Shown here: positions 24,603 to 35,966 of the stretch, piece by piece
Layout of the letters: every line of letters begins with the position of its first letter
Position numbering within the stretch: the first letter of the stretch is position 1
Source: Epiperipatus broadwayi
Taxonomy: Eukaryota; Onychophora; Udeonychophora; Euonychophora; Peripatidae
Reading direction: 5' to 3'
Assembly (NCBI GenBank): GCA_028023455.1
Contig: JAQFVV010012416.1
Location: 10,005,032 to 10,069,031 of the forward strand
Length of the DNA: 64,000 nt
The notes under the pieces: model-generated
Seen by the model: only the letters and a program-made list of their open reading frames with translations
Databases searched by the model: none
Told to the model about the DNA's origin: nothing
Position numbers and translations under genes: made by a program

Positions 24603-25602
24603 TTAGTGTAATTAGAAGGGATTTGAACTCAGATGCTCAAGCTCCCTATAGCTATCCACTCTATCTTATACAACTGACACACATGACCACAACATACATG
24701 TGAAAAAGATAAATTATCTCCAATATATATATATATTGTGGTGAACCAGCACCCATCAATTGGTCCAGATCATCATCTTCCACACACATATATATAATCA
24801 GTTTTCAGTTTATATTAAGATAGCAAATATTTAAACTTTAATGGACAGGCTTCAGTCTTCACCTTCCAACTCTTCAACCATCCATATCGTTGAAAATTAA
24901 AGTTTGAAGATTTGCTATCTTAATATAAACTGAGCACTTATTATATAAGTGTGTGGGAGATGATGATATGAATCATTGAGTGTTGGTTCAACATAAAATA
25001 TGTATCTTAGAGATCATTTATCTTTTTCACATATATGTGGTCATGTGGGTCCATTGTATAAGATTGAGTGGATAGCTGTAGGAAGTTTGGAAGTCTGAGT
25101 TCAAATCCCTTCTAATTATATTAAGTTCAGTATAAACGATGTACTTGTATTTAAGTAATACATATTTCAGCCTGTGTTCTGCCCATTCCTCTTCTGTGCA
25201 TTTAAATGGACATACTAACGTTCTAAATGTGAGGGGGTAAGAGTGACTTAAAGTCAACATGGGTATGACAATAATATTGACATCAACAAAAGCTTTGAGT
25301 GTTCCATCATCAGATATGGATGGTTGAAGAGTTGAAAGATGGAGAAGATTGAGGCCTGTCCGTTAAAGTTTAAAGATTTGCTATCTTAATATAAAAACTG
25401 AGCACTGATTATATATATGTGTGTAGGGGAGATGATCAGAACCAACTGGTGAGTGATAGTTCAGCATGAAATGTATATATTGGAGATCATTTATCTTTTT
25501 CACATGTATATATATGGTCATGTGTGTCAGTTGTATAAGATGGAGTGGATTGCTGTAGGGAGCTTGAAAGTCTGAGTTCAAATCCCTTCTAATTAAATGA
25601 AT
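24603..25602. repeat. SINE-like repeats arranged head-to-head plus one direct copy
   Basis: One copy reads minus (24603-24905) and meets a plus copy (24900-25125), making an imperfect foldback. A longer plus copy follows (25125-25602). The plus-strand 3' ends read GTCTGAGTTCAAATCCCTTC, which looks like a pol III B box. A preceding TGTCAGTTGTATAAGATGG is a weak A-box candidate, so a tRNA-derived SINE is possible. The family is shared with 6495-8345 and 30585-31105 (landmarks TTTGCTATCTTAATATAAA and GAGATCATTTATC). Confidence 0.7.
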
Positions 25603-25604
25603 AT

Positions 25605-25976
25605 TTATATATTTTCTTTCATTTTCATTATGAATATATATATACATTTCTATCATAATCTTTTTTATTTGTATTTGCCATTGATTTATATGTATATTAA
25701 TTGTTTACGTTTGATTATTTTGTTTTTATAAATTATTCTTATCTTCAGTTATTTAACAAATTTTAGTTTAATTTTTTTTAAAAAAAAAATCATTCAGTAA
25801 TTTTGTTTTTGAAAATTATTCAAAATATCAATAAAAGCAATTTTTTTTTTTTAATTAATCAACATTTTGATATGGACAATATCCTGGATTTTTAATGGGA
25901 AAAATATAATAAAATTATTTATTTCTTTAAAAAGCTAAATAAGCATTAAGTCATGCTTGTGTATTTTCTTTTTTAG
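25605..25976. other. Intron end and acceptor region
   Basis: AT-rich intron ending in the tract TATTTTCTTTTTTAG immediately before the exon at 25977. Confidence 0.7.
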
Positions 25977-26106
25977 ATATTTCCACGATGGCTTTAGAAG
26001 TAGATTCATCTCCAAAAGGATCTAAAGAGAAAAAAGAAAAAAAGAGTAAATCTCCTGAACCTCCTATATTCAAACCTCTTCCCATTTCTCTTATTTTTGA
26101 TATGAA
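25977..26106 (+). CDS. DENND5 (homolog): DENND5-like gene, linker exon (130 nt)
   Basis: The acceptor is TTTTTTAG and the donor is GTGAGT. The exon enters with two bases finishing a codon started in the 17262 exon, then reads 42 codons: ISTMALEVDSSPKG, a strongly basic low-complexity run (SKEKKEKKSKSPEPP), and IFKPLPISLIFDM. It ends two bases into a Lys codon completed by the exon at 54242. The basic Lys/Ser stretch is probably a disordered linker, and the Pro-Leu-Pro segment leads into the RUN domain. A second donor-like GT four bases downstream would place an in-frame TGA in the exon, so 26106 is preferred. The following intron is about 28 kb and holds several complete mobile-element insertions. 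Confidence 0.85.
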
Positions 26107-26845
26107 GTGAGTAAAGCTTTATAGAATAAGGATTCATTTGATTCTCATTATCATTATTTCATTTGCATAACAAAATATTTTCCATTACCTGATTAAATAT
26201 CAGTAGCTTATTTCCCTTGGTTAGATTCTTCTGATCTCTATATGCACTCACAATCATGTAATTGTTATTGACTGATGATAATGGGGGGGGGGGGATAAAC
26301 TAAAGAAATCATGTAATACTTATTTAAGTGCATATTATTTTGCTTAAAATACAAACATGCTTATAGTTGATTTTCTAAAATATGCAATTGCTGAATTAGT
26401 TTTTGAATGCAATAACTAATAAAAGTTAAAATGTTTAATATTATATCAGGATCTTATTAAAGGAATAATTACTTTATTCATATGCCACATACTTTTAATT
26501 TTATAAAATAGATAATATATATATATGGTTTATATTAAAATGTGGATTGTTTTGAAATTATGTACATTATGCAGACATTTTTTTGTGTTCATCAGAAATA
26601 TATCTTATAAAACAATTAAATAACTCTTATCTTTCCTTTATCTTTATAACAATGCTTATTTTATTTTTTCCTGAATCAATCTAACAGTTTTTACTGACCT
26701 GCAGTTTTTTTCCAGTGCTAAAATATATATAAGTATACATGAATATATATAAAAGTATAAACGATACAAAGCATTATCAATTATAAATTGAATCTTTTTT
26801 ATATTCTATGATATATATATATACTAAATATCTATCCTCAAAGAT
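26107..26845. other. Intron sequence, G homopolymer
   Basis: Start of a 28.1-kb intron. AT-rich, with a G run of about 12 at 26283-26294. No gene. Confidence 0.5.
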
Positions 26846-27120
26846 TGCATTTATATGTTGGACTACTTCCATCATTTAATATGAGTATGGAATGTCTTTA
26901 GAAAAATGTAACTGTATTTAAATATTCCAAATACATTTAACTATTAGTAATAGCACACAGATTAGTGTGTTTGAAATATTTAAATAAAGTTAAATTTTTC
27001 TAAAGACATTCAATACTCATACTAAATGATGGAAATAGTCCAACATATAAATACAATTAAAACACCATCACAACAAACCTTTAGGAAAACATCTACTCTC
27101 AAACTCTGTCCTACATCTGT
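26846..27120. repeat. Foldback repeat, arms ~70 bp
   Basis: TTGGACTACTTCCATCATTT at about 26857 is mirrored by AAATGATGGAAATAGTCCAA near 27025. The arms (about 26846-26925 and 26985-27061) flank a 60-bp loop. Downstream, ACAAACCTTTAGGAAAACAT matches sequence at 13750, so the repeat family is also present at 13650-13800, there without the second arm. Confidence 0.75.
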
Positions 27121-27365
27121 ATCATAGTAAAGTTAAAGGTAGTAAGTCCTTATCATTTTATGTAATACTTTTTTTTTCTCATATTAATTAGTATTATTGT
27201 AGTCATAAAAATATAATTAACTTTAAAAACTTGTAATCTTTTAACATTTATTAACATTTTTTATTATTTATTTTAATTTTACTTATTAAATTTTTATTGA
27301 TCTAAAACCTTTAAATTTAAGTTTAATATATATTATTAGTTTTTTTATTAACTAATCTTATAAAT

Positions 27366-27592
27366 TATTATTATTATTATTATTGTAAAATATTTTTTAT
27401 AAATATTTTTTAAATTCTTGTTTAACTAATATTTAACATTTACCTTCTTTTGTCTATCCACTTTCTTAACTGACAAAAGGAAGCTATTTAAAATTCAAAT
27501 AAGGCTAAAGAAAATAGATGTTTATATTAAACAAGAATTCAAAAAATATTTATAAAAAATCATTTTATAATAATAATAATAATTTATGATTA
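27366..27592. repeat. AT-rich inverted repeat with (ATT)n ends
   Basis: (TTA)n at 27367-27385 followed by AATATTTTTTATAAATATTT, mirrored near 27540-27592 ending in (AAT)n. Arms of about 70 bp. Contains TTCTTGTTTAA and TTAAACAAGAA at matched positions. No coding content. Confidence 0.65.
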
Positions 27593-27659
27593 GTTAATAA
27601 ATATAGCTTTACTTCTCACTATATGTAAAATATATAATTGTTAATTAGAGAAGATATTA

Positions 27660-28250
27660 ATTAGTATTAAAGTTTATCGGCTTAACGTTTTCGAGGATCC
27701 ATGCCTCATATTCATAGCCTTCATAAAATGTATAATAAAATATGCAAATACAAATATTCAAATAAGCTAGTGTTGTAGCCCATTTCTTAATTGAAGCAAT
27801 ATCCTTTCTATTAATGCATGGATGTTTCCATTGATGTAAAATGCCTCCTTTATTTTTCTTTTGTGATCATTTGATTCTGAGCACAATATTATGGGATTGG
27901 CGGGTGTGAAGTTGTGCCCAGATTGTTTAGCATGCTCCAAGAATACAAAGGACGTGTTGCTGTTTTTCTGAGCTCTGTTAAATGTGTAAATATGTTGACC
28001 CAGTCTAGTATTGATTGTAGCTTTCGTTTCACCATAATATATAGCATGGCATCCAGCCTGAGGGCAGGCAATAGAGTACACCACGTGTGGGAGCGATCGA
28101 TCAATGTGGTCTTTAGAGTTGTTAAGCAATCTATTAGAATTAGGTGGAGTTCTAACTGCTATGTTAAATTTATCGTTTAATGCTTTCATTAGTTTGTTAG
28201 ATATTTTAGAAGTAGGGGATTGTTATTCTAGGTAGATTGGTGTGAGGTAC
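27660..28250 (-). pseudogene. Penelope-like element fragment: GIY-YIG endonuclease C-terminal part
   Basis: On the minus strand an open reading of 140 codons (28189-27767) carries a GIY-YIG nuclease as found at the C terminus of Penelope-like retroelements: VVYSIACPQAGCHAIYYGET, then an ARG-containing helix (INTRLGQHIYTF), a His block (EHAKQSGHNF) and a final ESNDHKRKIKEAFYING with the conserved Glu. Upstream of the first Met, sequence to about 28250 still reads like the linker to the reverse transcriptase (TIPYF-like), with stops. The reverse transcriptase is absent: the element is 5'-truncated into low-complexity DNA. Downstream, 27660-27740 holds a short stem-like sequence (TCGAGGATCCATGCCTCATA) typical of where such elements end. 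The nuclease domain itself is intact as an open frame, but an isolated fragment is unlikely to be expressed. Confidence 0.85.
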
Positions 28251-28580
28251 ATTATTTTTTTTTTTTTTTAAAATTTTTTTATTTTTTTTTTTTTATATTT
28301 TAATTTTAACCCCTTTTGAAAAAAATCTTTTGTTTACAAAAACAAAAAGTCAACAAAAAAAAAAAAGGGAGGCATTTTACACAAGGGAAAACCCCCATCC
28401 CAAAAATAAAAGGGGCACGCGGTCTTTTGTTGAAAAAAAAAGCCCTCCCACCCCATTTTTTTTATATTTTTTTTTTTTTATTTTTTTTTATATATTTATT
28501 AAAGGTGATGAAAAAGGGAGGGGGCTCCCCAAAAAATTAAGCCGGAAAAACTTTAAAACAAATAAAAATCTCCTCTAATT
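28245..28580. other. Low-complexity T/A/G/C homopolymer tract
   Basis: Runs of T, A, G and C alternate in a way unlike neighbouring AT-rich DNA (for example GGGGGCTCCCC-like and AAAAACCCCC-like transitions). It adjoins the truncated end of the Penelope-like fragment. This may be a poorly resolved stretch of the assembly. Confidence 0.55.
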
Positions 28581-29297
28581 AATGATTAGTTAATAAAAAA
28601 TTTAGTAATAAATTTTAAATTTAAAGATTTTAGAATTAAAAGTTTATTCATTGATATTGAGATTAATAATAGAAATTTAATTATTAAAATTAAAATAAAC
28701 AATAAAAAAATCTTATTAAATAGTTAAAGATTATACATTTTTTGAGTTAGCCAAATTTTTATAATTATGATAATACTAATTAATATAAAATATATTGTAA
28801 AGATCACAAAATATATGTTGTAAAAACATACATATATGTCTATCTGCATTACATATTTTATAATTTGAAATAAATAAACAAATTATTAAGAAAAAGAGAA
28901 ACAAAAAGTAGTTTGAAAAAAAAGTAAATTTGCAAAAGTGAAATCAAAATAAAAGATTGCATCATTTTCTTTTAGAATCAAACTGTTCATTAAGAATAGG
29001 GTAGGAGGAAAGAATCATGACAGATAATGATTTTAAAACCCTTTTTTTTTTTTGTTTTATAAATTAAATTTTTTAAAAAAGGAAATGTTATAAGAATAAA
29101 TAAATGTGAAATGTTTTAAAATAAAACTGACAATAGTATTAATTAATAACTAGCTCATCAGCAGCAATGCAATAAGATAATAGATGAAGCCAAAAAAAAA
29201 GATTAAATAAAAATGTAAAATTAATTAAACCAAATTAAAATTATGATAAAAAATAAACAATGGGAGAGGTAGGTGTAAAAAAGAAGTTTGTCCATTG
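28581..29297. other. AT-rich intron sequence, nothing recognised
   Basis: No supportable feature. Confidence 0.4.
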
Positions 29298-29425
29298 CTT
29301 TCAGTTCCAGTTAAAGTCTCAGTTCAAGTTTCAGTTCAGAGTTTCATTCAAGTTCCAGTTGAAGTTTCAGTTGAAGTCTCAGTTCAGAGTTCTAGTTTTC
29401 AGTTCAGATTTTCCAGTTTCAGTCA
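29298..29425 (+). repeat. Minisatellite of CAGTTC/AAGTTT-type hexamers
   Basis: Ten or more 12-bp-like units built from two hexamers, such as CAGTTCAAGTTTCAGTTCAG and AGTTGAAGTCTCAGTTCAG. Because 6 is a multiple of 3, two frames stay open as repetitive peptides (QFKFQF-like and VSVQVSV-like). There is no start context, no conservation argument and no splice site, so I treat it as a repeat, not a gene. Confidence 0.85.
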
Positions 29426-29429
29426 AAAA

Positions 29430-30584
29430 CTTCAACCAAAACTTCATTTTGTTTATCATTGTAAAAAAAATTTTTACCATATAATATCAATACCAAACAG
29501 ATATTGTCATGTGTTTTCTTTTTTGCAATTGTCATATGTTTTCTTTTAATGAAATCTTAATAATTCATTCATTGTCAGATAATGTCATGGTTTTTTAGTG
29601 AATCTAACAATAAACATACTAATGTTCACAGGAAATTCCTTAAGAGAATTTTATGTTTCAATAACATAATAAATTTAAAAATCTTTATTAGAAATATTAA
29701 TGTTTAACAATTTTTGTAACTTAGCATAATTAACTGTTACTTCTAAAGAATGAACGTCAAATCTTTTGCCAATATGCTTGGAATAACATCTATTGTTAAT
29801 ACTATCGTAATATTAATTGTGTGGAGTATATTAATTTATCATTTGCCCAACAATCTGCACTAGAGTGGATGCAATATTGATTACTTTTGCATTCTGACAT
29901 TTAAATGTAACTTAATCCATGAGAGATCATTGTTTTTAGTATTCTTGTATTCAACATTAAATAAGATTTTTCTTACTAAACAAAGTATTTGTGATAATAA
30001 ATCCATACATTATACTGTAATGATAGACGAATTATATATTATTGCACTGTAGTTGGATTATAATATCCAAGAAGAAAAAAATTTTTTTATTAATATTTAT
30101 ACAGTAATACTATCCTATAAAGAATAAAGGCTTTCTTACTTTGTGAATATAACATTGGAATGTAGGCACTGATAAAATAGGCAGAATACCATTGCACAAA
30201 ACAATTACTCATAAATTAAATCTTATAGTGAACCCAACACAATTAGTTCTCTTTAACTTGATGAATTGATCAAATAAAACATATAGTCATCATTTTGTTT
30301 AGTTAAATGTCTTTCTTCTGGAAGATAAATTTTACTAAGATCAATTATATCAATCTTAAACTTTAATAACATCGTAGTTATCACAGCTTTCCTATCTTTA
30401 AGTCAAAAACGAGTCAATTTATACTAAATTTGCATTTTTTAGGTATTGAAATTTAGGGGGAAAAATTGAAATATTTATCTTTGTTATTACTATTAACTTT
30501 CACTTTGATACTGTTACTATTTCTAATATTTTAAATACAAATATATTTTATGTACCTGGAGTGCAGATGTAATATAGAGATTTG
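29430..30584. other. AT-rich intron sequence, nothing recognised
   Basis: No supportable feature. Confidence 0.4.
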
Positions 30585-31105
30585 AATAAAGACTTTCAAG
30601 CTTCTTTCAGCCATCCATTCCACTCCACATATATAAAATATGTTTGTATTTGAATCATTACAAATTTATCCTATATCTTGCTCATCCCTCTTCTGTGTAT
30701 TTAAATGGACATGGTTCTATACATGAAGGGTCAGATTGATTTAAAGTCACATGGGCATGACAATAATATTGGCATTAACAAGAAATCGGGCATTCCATCA
30801 TCAGATTTTCAGTGGTATGTATGTCTGAAGAGTTGGAGGGCAGAATAGATTGAAGTCTACTCATTCAAATGTGAAGATTTGCTATCTTAATATAAACCAA
30901 GCACTGATTATATTTATATATATGAGTGTATGAGAGATGGTGATTTGAATCAATTGATGAGTGCTGTTTCAGCATGAAATATCTATATTGGAGATCATTT
31001 ATCCTTTCCATATGTATGTGGTCATGTGTACCAGTTGTATGAAATAGAGTAAATGGTTGAAGGGAGCTTGAAAGATCTGTGTTCAAATCTTCTATATTAT
31101 TTCTA
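30585..31105 (+). repeat. SINE-like repeat, fullest single copy
   Basis: Same family as 24603-25602: landmarks GACAATAATATTGGCATTAA, TTTGCTATCTTAATATAAAC, TTGGAGATCATTTATC and, at the 3' end, TGTGTTCAAATCTTCT in the B-box position. The left end at 30585 carries CTTTCAAGCTTCTTTCAGCC, a short inverted match to the right end (GGAGCTTGAAAG), so the copy may have a short terminal inverted repeat. Confidence 0.65.
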
Positions 31106-31749
31106 ATATAACTATTTTTAGATTCTACCAAGTATAGTAACTCGGCATTATTTTGAGGGATAGGTCATTTTTAGGTAGGGGAGGCAGAGAAATTCCTAGA
31201 CAATGCTGTCTAAACATACATTTACCAATTGAAATTCTTACATTAAATCCAACTCTAAAGTGATTTGTTTTTGTTCTTATTGTTTTGTGCAAGATTACAA
31301 CTAATGATTTCTATTGTGTTTGCTGTTTTCTTATTTTCCTTAGAGCTGTGAATAATAGATTTATATAATTAAAGGCTAGAAATGTTGTACAAATGTGTAA
31401 TCCTATTACTGCAGAGAAATAACTGAGTGTATGAAAAGTTCCTGATGATCACATTCTATACTAATCTAGATGACTGAAAACAGCAATATAAAAAAAAAGT
31501 CAAAAAAAAGATAGAGAATTAACTAAAAAAAAAAAATTACATCTTTCGGAATCAAAATTTAACTTTGATAAACTTGCATTATAATCTATAAGGCAACATG
31601 AAATGTTCTTCATCAGATAAAGTTTATTTGTCATTCACAGTTTTGCTCAGATAATGAAGTTATTGTGTTCTTCTCCAATGGTGGACTCCATCAATTGGCT
31701 GAATTTACATAATACAAATAAAATGTCTGTTAATTAAAAACTATTGTAA
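31106..31749. other. AT-rich intron sequence, nothing recognised
   Basis: No supportable feature. Confidence 0.4.
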
Positions 31750-32245
31750 TAACCATAAAAATAATAAATATAACAGTAATTAACTATTATATCCAGTCTT
31801 TCAATCTGCAGAAGTACTTTCAGTTAATTCTTTAATCTTCTTCAATTGCCGTTAAATTAAAAAAACATAAGAAAATGTCACAAACTCAAACCCCATGAAT
31901 CTCAAATTTTAATATTGGCAGCTTGTTTATTAATTATATTTATTTTATTTCTATTTATATAAAATGAATATAATTAATAGACAAGCTATTAATGATAAAA
32001 TTCTGGATTCATCGAATTTGAGTTGATGATATTTGCTAACATAATGTTTTTTAAATTTAACAGCAATTGAGGATGGTTAAGGAATTAGCTGAAAATACTT
32101 CTGTCAATTGAAAGTCTGTACATAATAGTTAATTACTGTTACATTTATTAGTTTTATATGTATATACATATAAACAATAAAAATAATAAATATAATGGGA
32201 ATTAACTATTATATACAGTCTTTCAATCTGCAGAAGTATTTAAAC
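31750..32245. repeat. Foldback repeat, arms ~190 bp, plus partial third copy
   Basis: Left arm (about 31755-31945) and right arm (about 31965-32155) are reverse complements: AACTATTATATCCAGTCTTT on the left faces AAAGTCTGTACATAATAGTT on the right, and CAGCTTGTTTATTAATTATA faces TATAATTAATAGACAAGCT at the centre. A third partial copy in left-arm orientation follows at 32178-32245 with TATACAGTCTTTCAATCTGC. No coding content. Confidence 0.75.
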
Positions 32246-32399
32246 AGTATAATATCACTATCCATGCCAAACTGATGGTTTATATGTAAGTAAAAAAGGG
32301 AAAGGAGGGAAAAAATGAATTCAAGAGAAAATAAGGATTATGCACACACACATTTATTGAAGTCATAGTAATGCTAACATTTTATGATAATCAATTAAT

Positions 32400-32527
32400 A
32401 AACAAAATTAAGAGTTCCCTTTATATTCTTAACCTAAGTTCAGATTCATTAATCTATGACCATAACCAAAATTAAGTTTTCTTTACATTCTTAACCTAAA
32501 TCCAGATTCATTGATCTATGGCCATTA
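32400..32527 (+). repeat. Two tandem ~65-bp units
   Basis: TTCTTAACCTAAGTTCAGAT...ATTCATTAATCTATGACCAT is followed directly by TTCTTAACCTAAATCCAGAT...ATTCATTGATCTATGGCCAT. The period is about 65 bp. Confidence 0.7.
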
Positions 32528-34844
32528 ACAATGTAGATGCTCTTGAAGTATGTGTACATATAGGAGATGAAAATGATTTTGTGGATGCAATTATTCTTTA
32601 ATTCTTAAATTGTTTCCTCTATTATAATTATGAGAGAATATTGTTTTATGCATTTTTTGGTTTATTACAAGAAATGATTCCTTTCTTTAATTATAACAAA
32701 TGTGTATTTTTATCCTGTTAAAATGTATCAAGAAATTATCTTTCAATTGTTATAAATGGAATTAGTTGGAAAATAAATTGTGATTGGTCAATATAGTTAT
32801 TATTTTAGAAAGAATAGGAAACCTCCCCCTTGAAGAAAACATGGTTAACAGTTATCTTAAAAACATAAAATTTGGATTTTTCTTTTAAACTTTATTTTTT
32901 AAATCTGGCAAATTGTATCATTAATTAATATCTTGTGTTAAATAAAATAGGTCTTAATGAATCAACTTTCTTTTTGTAGAAGGAAAATCATTAATTGTTC
33001 CTCAAAAAGAAACTATCCATATAAATATTATCATGTGTTTGAATAAGTATTCTTTCAAAATTTATAATCTTATAAGAAAAAGAGTGCTAACAGGATATAC
33101 AAAATATTACTGGATTTATTTGGATAAAAAGGGTAAAATATGCTGGTACTTCATAGTCAAAACAAAATGTCAAAATTAATTGTGTATCTGTCTACAACAA
33201 AAAAGAGAGCCACTAGACAGTAGATTAAATTTGGTATGAACAATTGAATGGTAAAAATAAAAAATGAGTTTCGAGTTGAATATTCACATAATGTTTGAAC
33301 ATTAATATAGGAATAAAGGTTAAAAAATGAACTTATTGAAATAAACATTTCAATGCAATAGAATTCTTGGATATTTTAAGGAAGCACTGACTGATTAAGG
33401 AATGATACACCAAAAATCACAATTATATATTTCAACATTAAGGAATGAAAAATTAATTAACTTTTATATTTTTTGAATTTATAAAATTATTCTGTAATTT
33501 GATTTGTAATTATGATTACATTTGCATTATTATAATAATGAAGTGTATAAGGAAATATTACTGATACTTATATTTTTAATACATTTTTTTATATATAAAA
33601 AAGTTTATATATGCAAGAATTAGATAATCAACAACTCATATAAGAGTGAAAGCTAAAACATTATTTGTTTATCTATTTGTACCAAGAAAGGAATAGAGTA
33701 ATTTTACCCAGATCATTATCAATATATAAAACTAATTGCATGAAGTTGTTATTATGAGATTATTTCCATCATTTTTTCTTTATTTATTCTATTTGAAAAA
33801 TTGAATTAATTTCCTTTTAAAAGAATTTCTATTTGAAGAGTGATTTAAAACTAATCTTTTATTTTTATGTATTTGTGTCACAAAAATTCTTTCTGAATTG
33901 TCATAGTTCAAATACCAAAACAATATTTTGTCTTAAATTCAAACCATAATTTACTTAGCCTTTTCTTTTATTGTTTCCCCAACCAATAAATAAAATCTGT
34001 ATCATCTAAAAAAGTTTGGGGATCATCATCAAATAGGTATTTCTATTTGCTGATATCTGGATAAAAGTAATACAATTATCATTATTTATTTATAATAATA
34101 TTAAATATTTTGAAAGTCAAATTAATAATACTCATATCACTAAATGTGTTTCAATTGATTCTGGAGGAATCTTCATTATATCTTTATGGACAGTTCATCA
34201 AGGAGCACTCTTCTTCCTATCTTTAATTGTTTTGTAATAATCATATATAACAATGGTTGCACTTTTATTAATCATTAATTCTAGGGAACACATAAAATTA
34301 GTTTTCTATCATAAATAACTTTTTTATTATTATTAAGAATTTAGATTTATCTAGAGATAAGGACATTTATCTTGACAGCTAAATCTTAACTACTGTCACT
34401 ATATTGATTTGTGTTTTTGTCTGCCTTGATTCATGTTTCAGAAATGGTACCATGATATTTAGCAAATAACAAAAAATAATGATTATCTCATCTGCATTGT
34501 AAGTGGTATGTGATCCAAGAACCATTTTGTTACTGAATATATGTATCCATCCATATTTTAATATGAGAAAAATCGAAGATAAAATGATTTAAAGCATGGT
34601 ATTTAACCCTCCAATGGTTGCAGTTGATCTGAAAGATAGAAGCAAACTTTTTTATTTAATATGCATACATTCAAGATTGTAACTAGCTATACTTCTGTAT
34701 GTGACTAGTATTAAACCAACAATTTGGTTATAGCATATATTTTGTAAGGATGTGTGTTATTTGATAGTAAATTCTATCTGAGAGATAAAATAATTTCTAG
34801 ATTGGAACTGAAAAAAAAAATCATGTATTTTATTTTATAAATTT
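32528..34844. other. AT-rich intron sequence, nothing recognised
   Basis: No exon-like segment, RNA gene or delimited repeat found. Confidence 0.4.
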
Positions 34845-34955
34845 AATAAATGCAAATTTGCAATGTTTTTATCTATTTTTTTTACATTTCAGCATATACA
34901 ATGAACATATGTCTAGGATATACCTGATCATTATTGCAACTTTTTTGAATGTGGC
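34845..34955 (+). repeat. Dispersed repeat, copy matching 45505-45610
   Basis: TGCAAATTTGCAATGTTTTT, ACATTTCAGCATATA and ACATATGTCTAGGATATAC lie in the same order and spacing as at 45505-45610, immediately right of the LTR composite. The composite therefore sits next to, or inside, a second copy of this repeat. Confidence 0.55.
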
Positions 34956-35737
34956 CTTTGTATTGTAGCATTCATATTTGCACATTCATGCAACAGAAAT
35001 CCAGTTTTGGCAAATTATCCCAAAGCTGATCTAGATGAGGGGTTGAGACCTCGAATCAGATCGCACCTCAGTTCCTTCACCAATATTCTGTGATTTACTA
35101 CCCTATGGATGGCAAATATGAGGTTACATTCTGTCTCATTTAGTTCAGAACTGGCAGTAGCACAGGATGGAGTATGAGACTTAGGAAATAATCAATAAAT
35201 TAGCAATTAACTAAAGAAACACACACACACTTATAGTTTACTGAGATAATGCATATATTAATTATTAATATTAAAATGAAATAGATTTGGATAAGATTTG
35301 GGAATGGATTGTGAATAACACACTAAACATTATTACAAGTTTAATATCTTTAATTATTAAATTATAAGTTAATACAAATAGAAGTGCATTGGGTTTTTAC
35401 ACTCGCAGGTGTTATACAATGATGAGCTGAGTTAGTACAAGGTCTCATCTTTTAAGATGTACTTTAATCAGTTAAGTTTATTACAATCTATATTTGTGTT
35501 TTATAATCATGACTGAATATGGTATGCCATCTATTGTAGGTTTGCTATAGGAATTAAGTCTTACAAGAGTGATAACTGACAAAATATAATTTATTCTGAC
35601 TAACTTAGACATAATGAGCAATAATATACTCCCTATGCAGATTATTACATAAACTAGATCTGGTGTTCAGATCAATGCTGAACTTACAAAAAATCAAGTC
35701 AGATGTCACATGACCTAATTTAAACAAGCTTGTATTA
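34956..35737. other. Unidentified sequence of higher complexity
   Basis: Between about 34960 and 35180 the DNA is less AT-biased than its surroundings (for example GATGAGGGGTTGAGACCTCG). It has no open frame or domain I recognise. It could be an old repeat. Confidence 0.3.
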
Positions 35738-35966
35738 CAAATGTTATATAAAGAGCTCACAAATAAAATCTTAACAAGCTTTGCAGAATATCCCTAATCT
35801 TAAACCGATTTCTACTACTGCTTCCTCAGTGAGGTGCTAGGATATCCTAGTACATCACTAAGGCTAGCACCTCACTGAGGAAGCCAGTAGCAGAAACCAG
35901 TCTGATGTTAGGTATATTTTGCAAAACTTGTTAAGAGCTTATTTGCGAGCTGTTTATATAACAATG
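35738..35966. repeat. Palindrome, arms ~100 bp
   Basis: Left arm 35738-35841 contains CTGCTTCCTCAGTGAGGTGC. Right arm 35867-35966 contains its reverse complement GCACCTCACTGAGGAAGC. Outer parts match too (ATATAAAGAGCTCACAAATA and the mirrored GAGCTTATTTGCGAGCTG). The centre is only about 25 bp. Confidence 0.85.

Noticed and set aside
26107-26112. Alternative DENND5 donor at 26111
   Set aside because: Would put an in-frame TGA before the splice and break the phase with the 54242 exon.
28316-28578. Lys-rich overlapping frames
   Set aside because: Inside the homopolymer-rich, probably poor-quality stretch.
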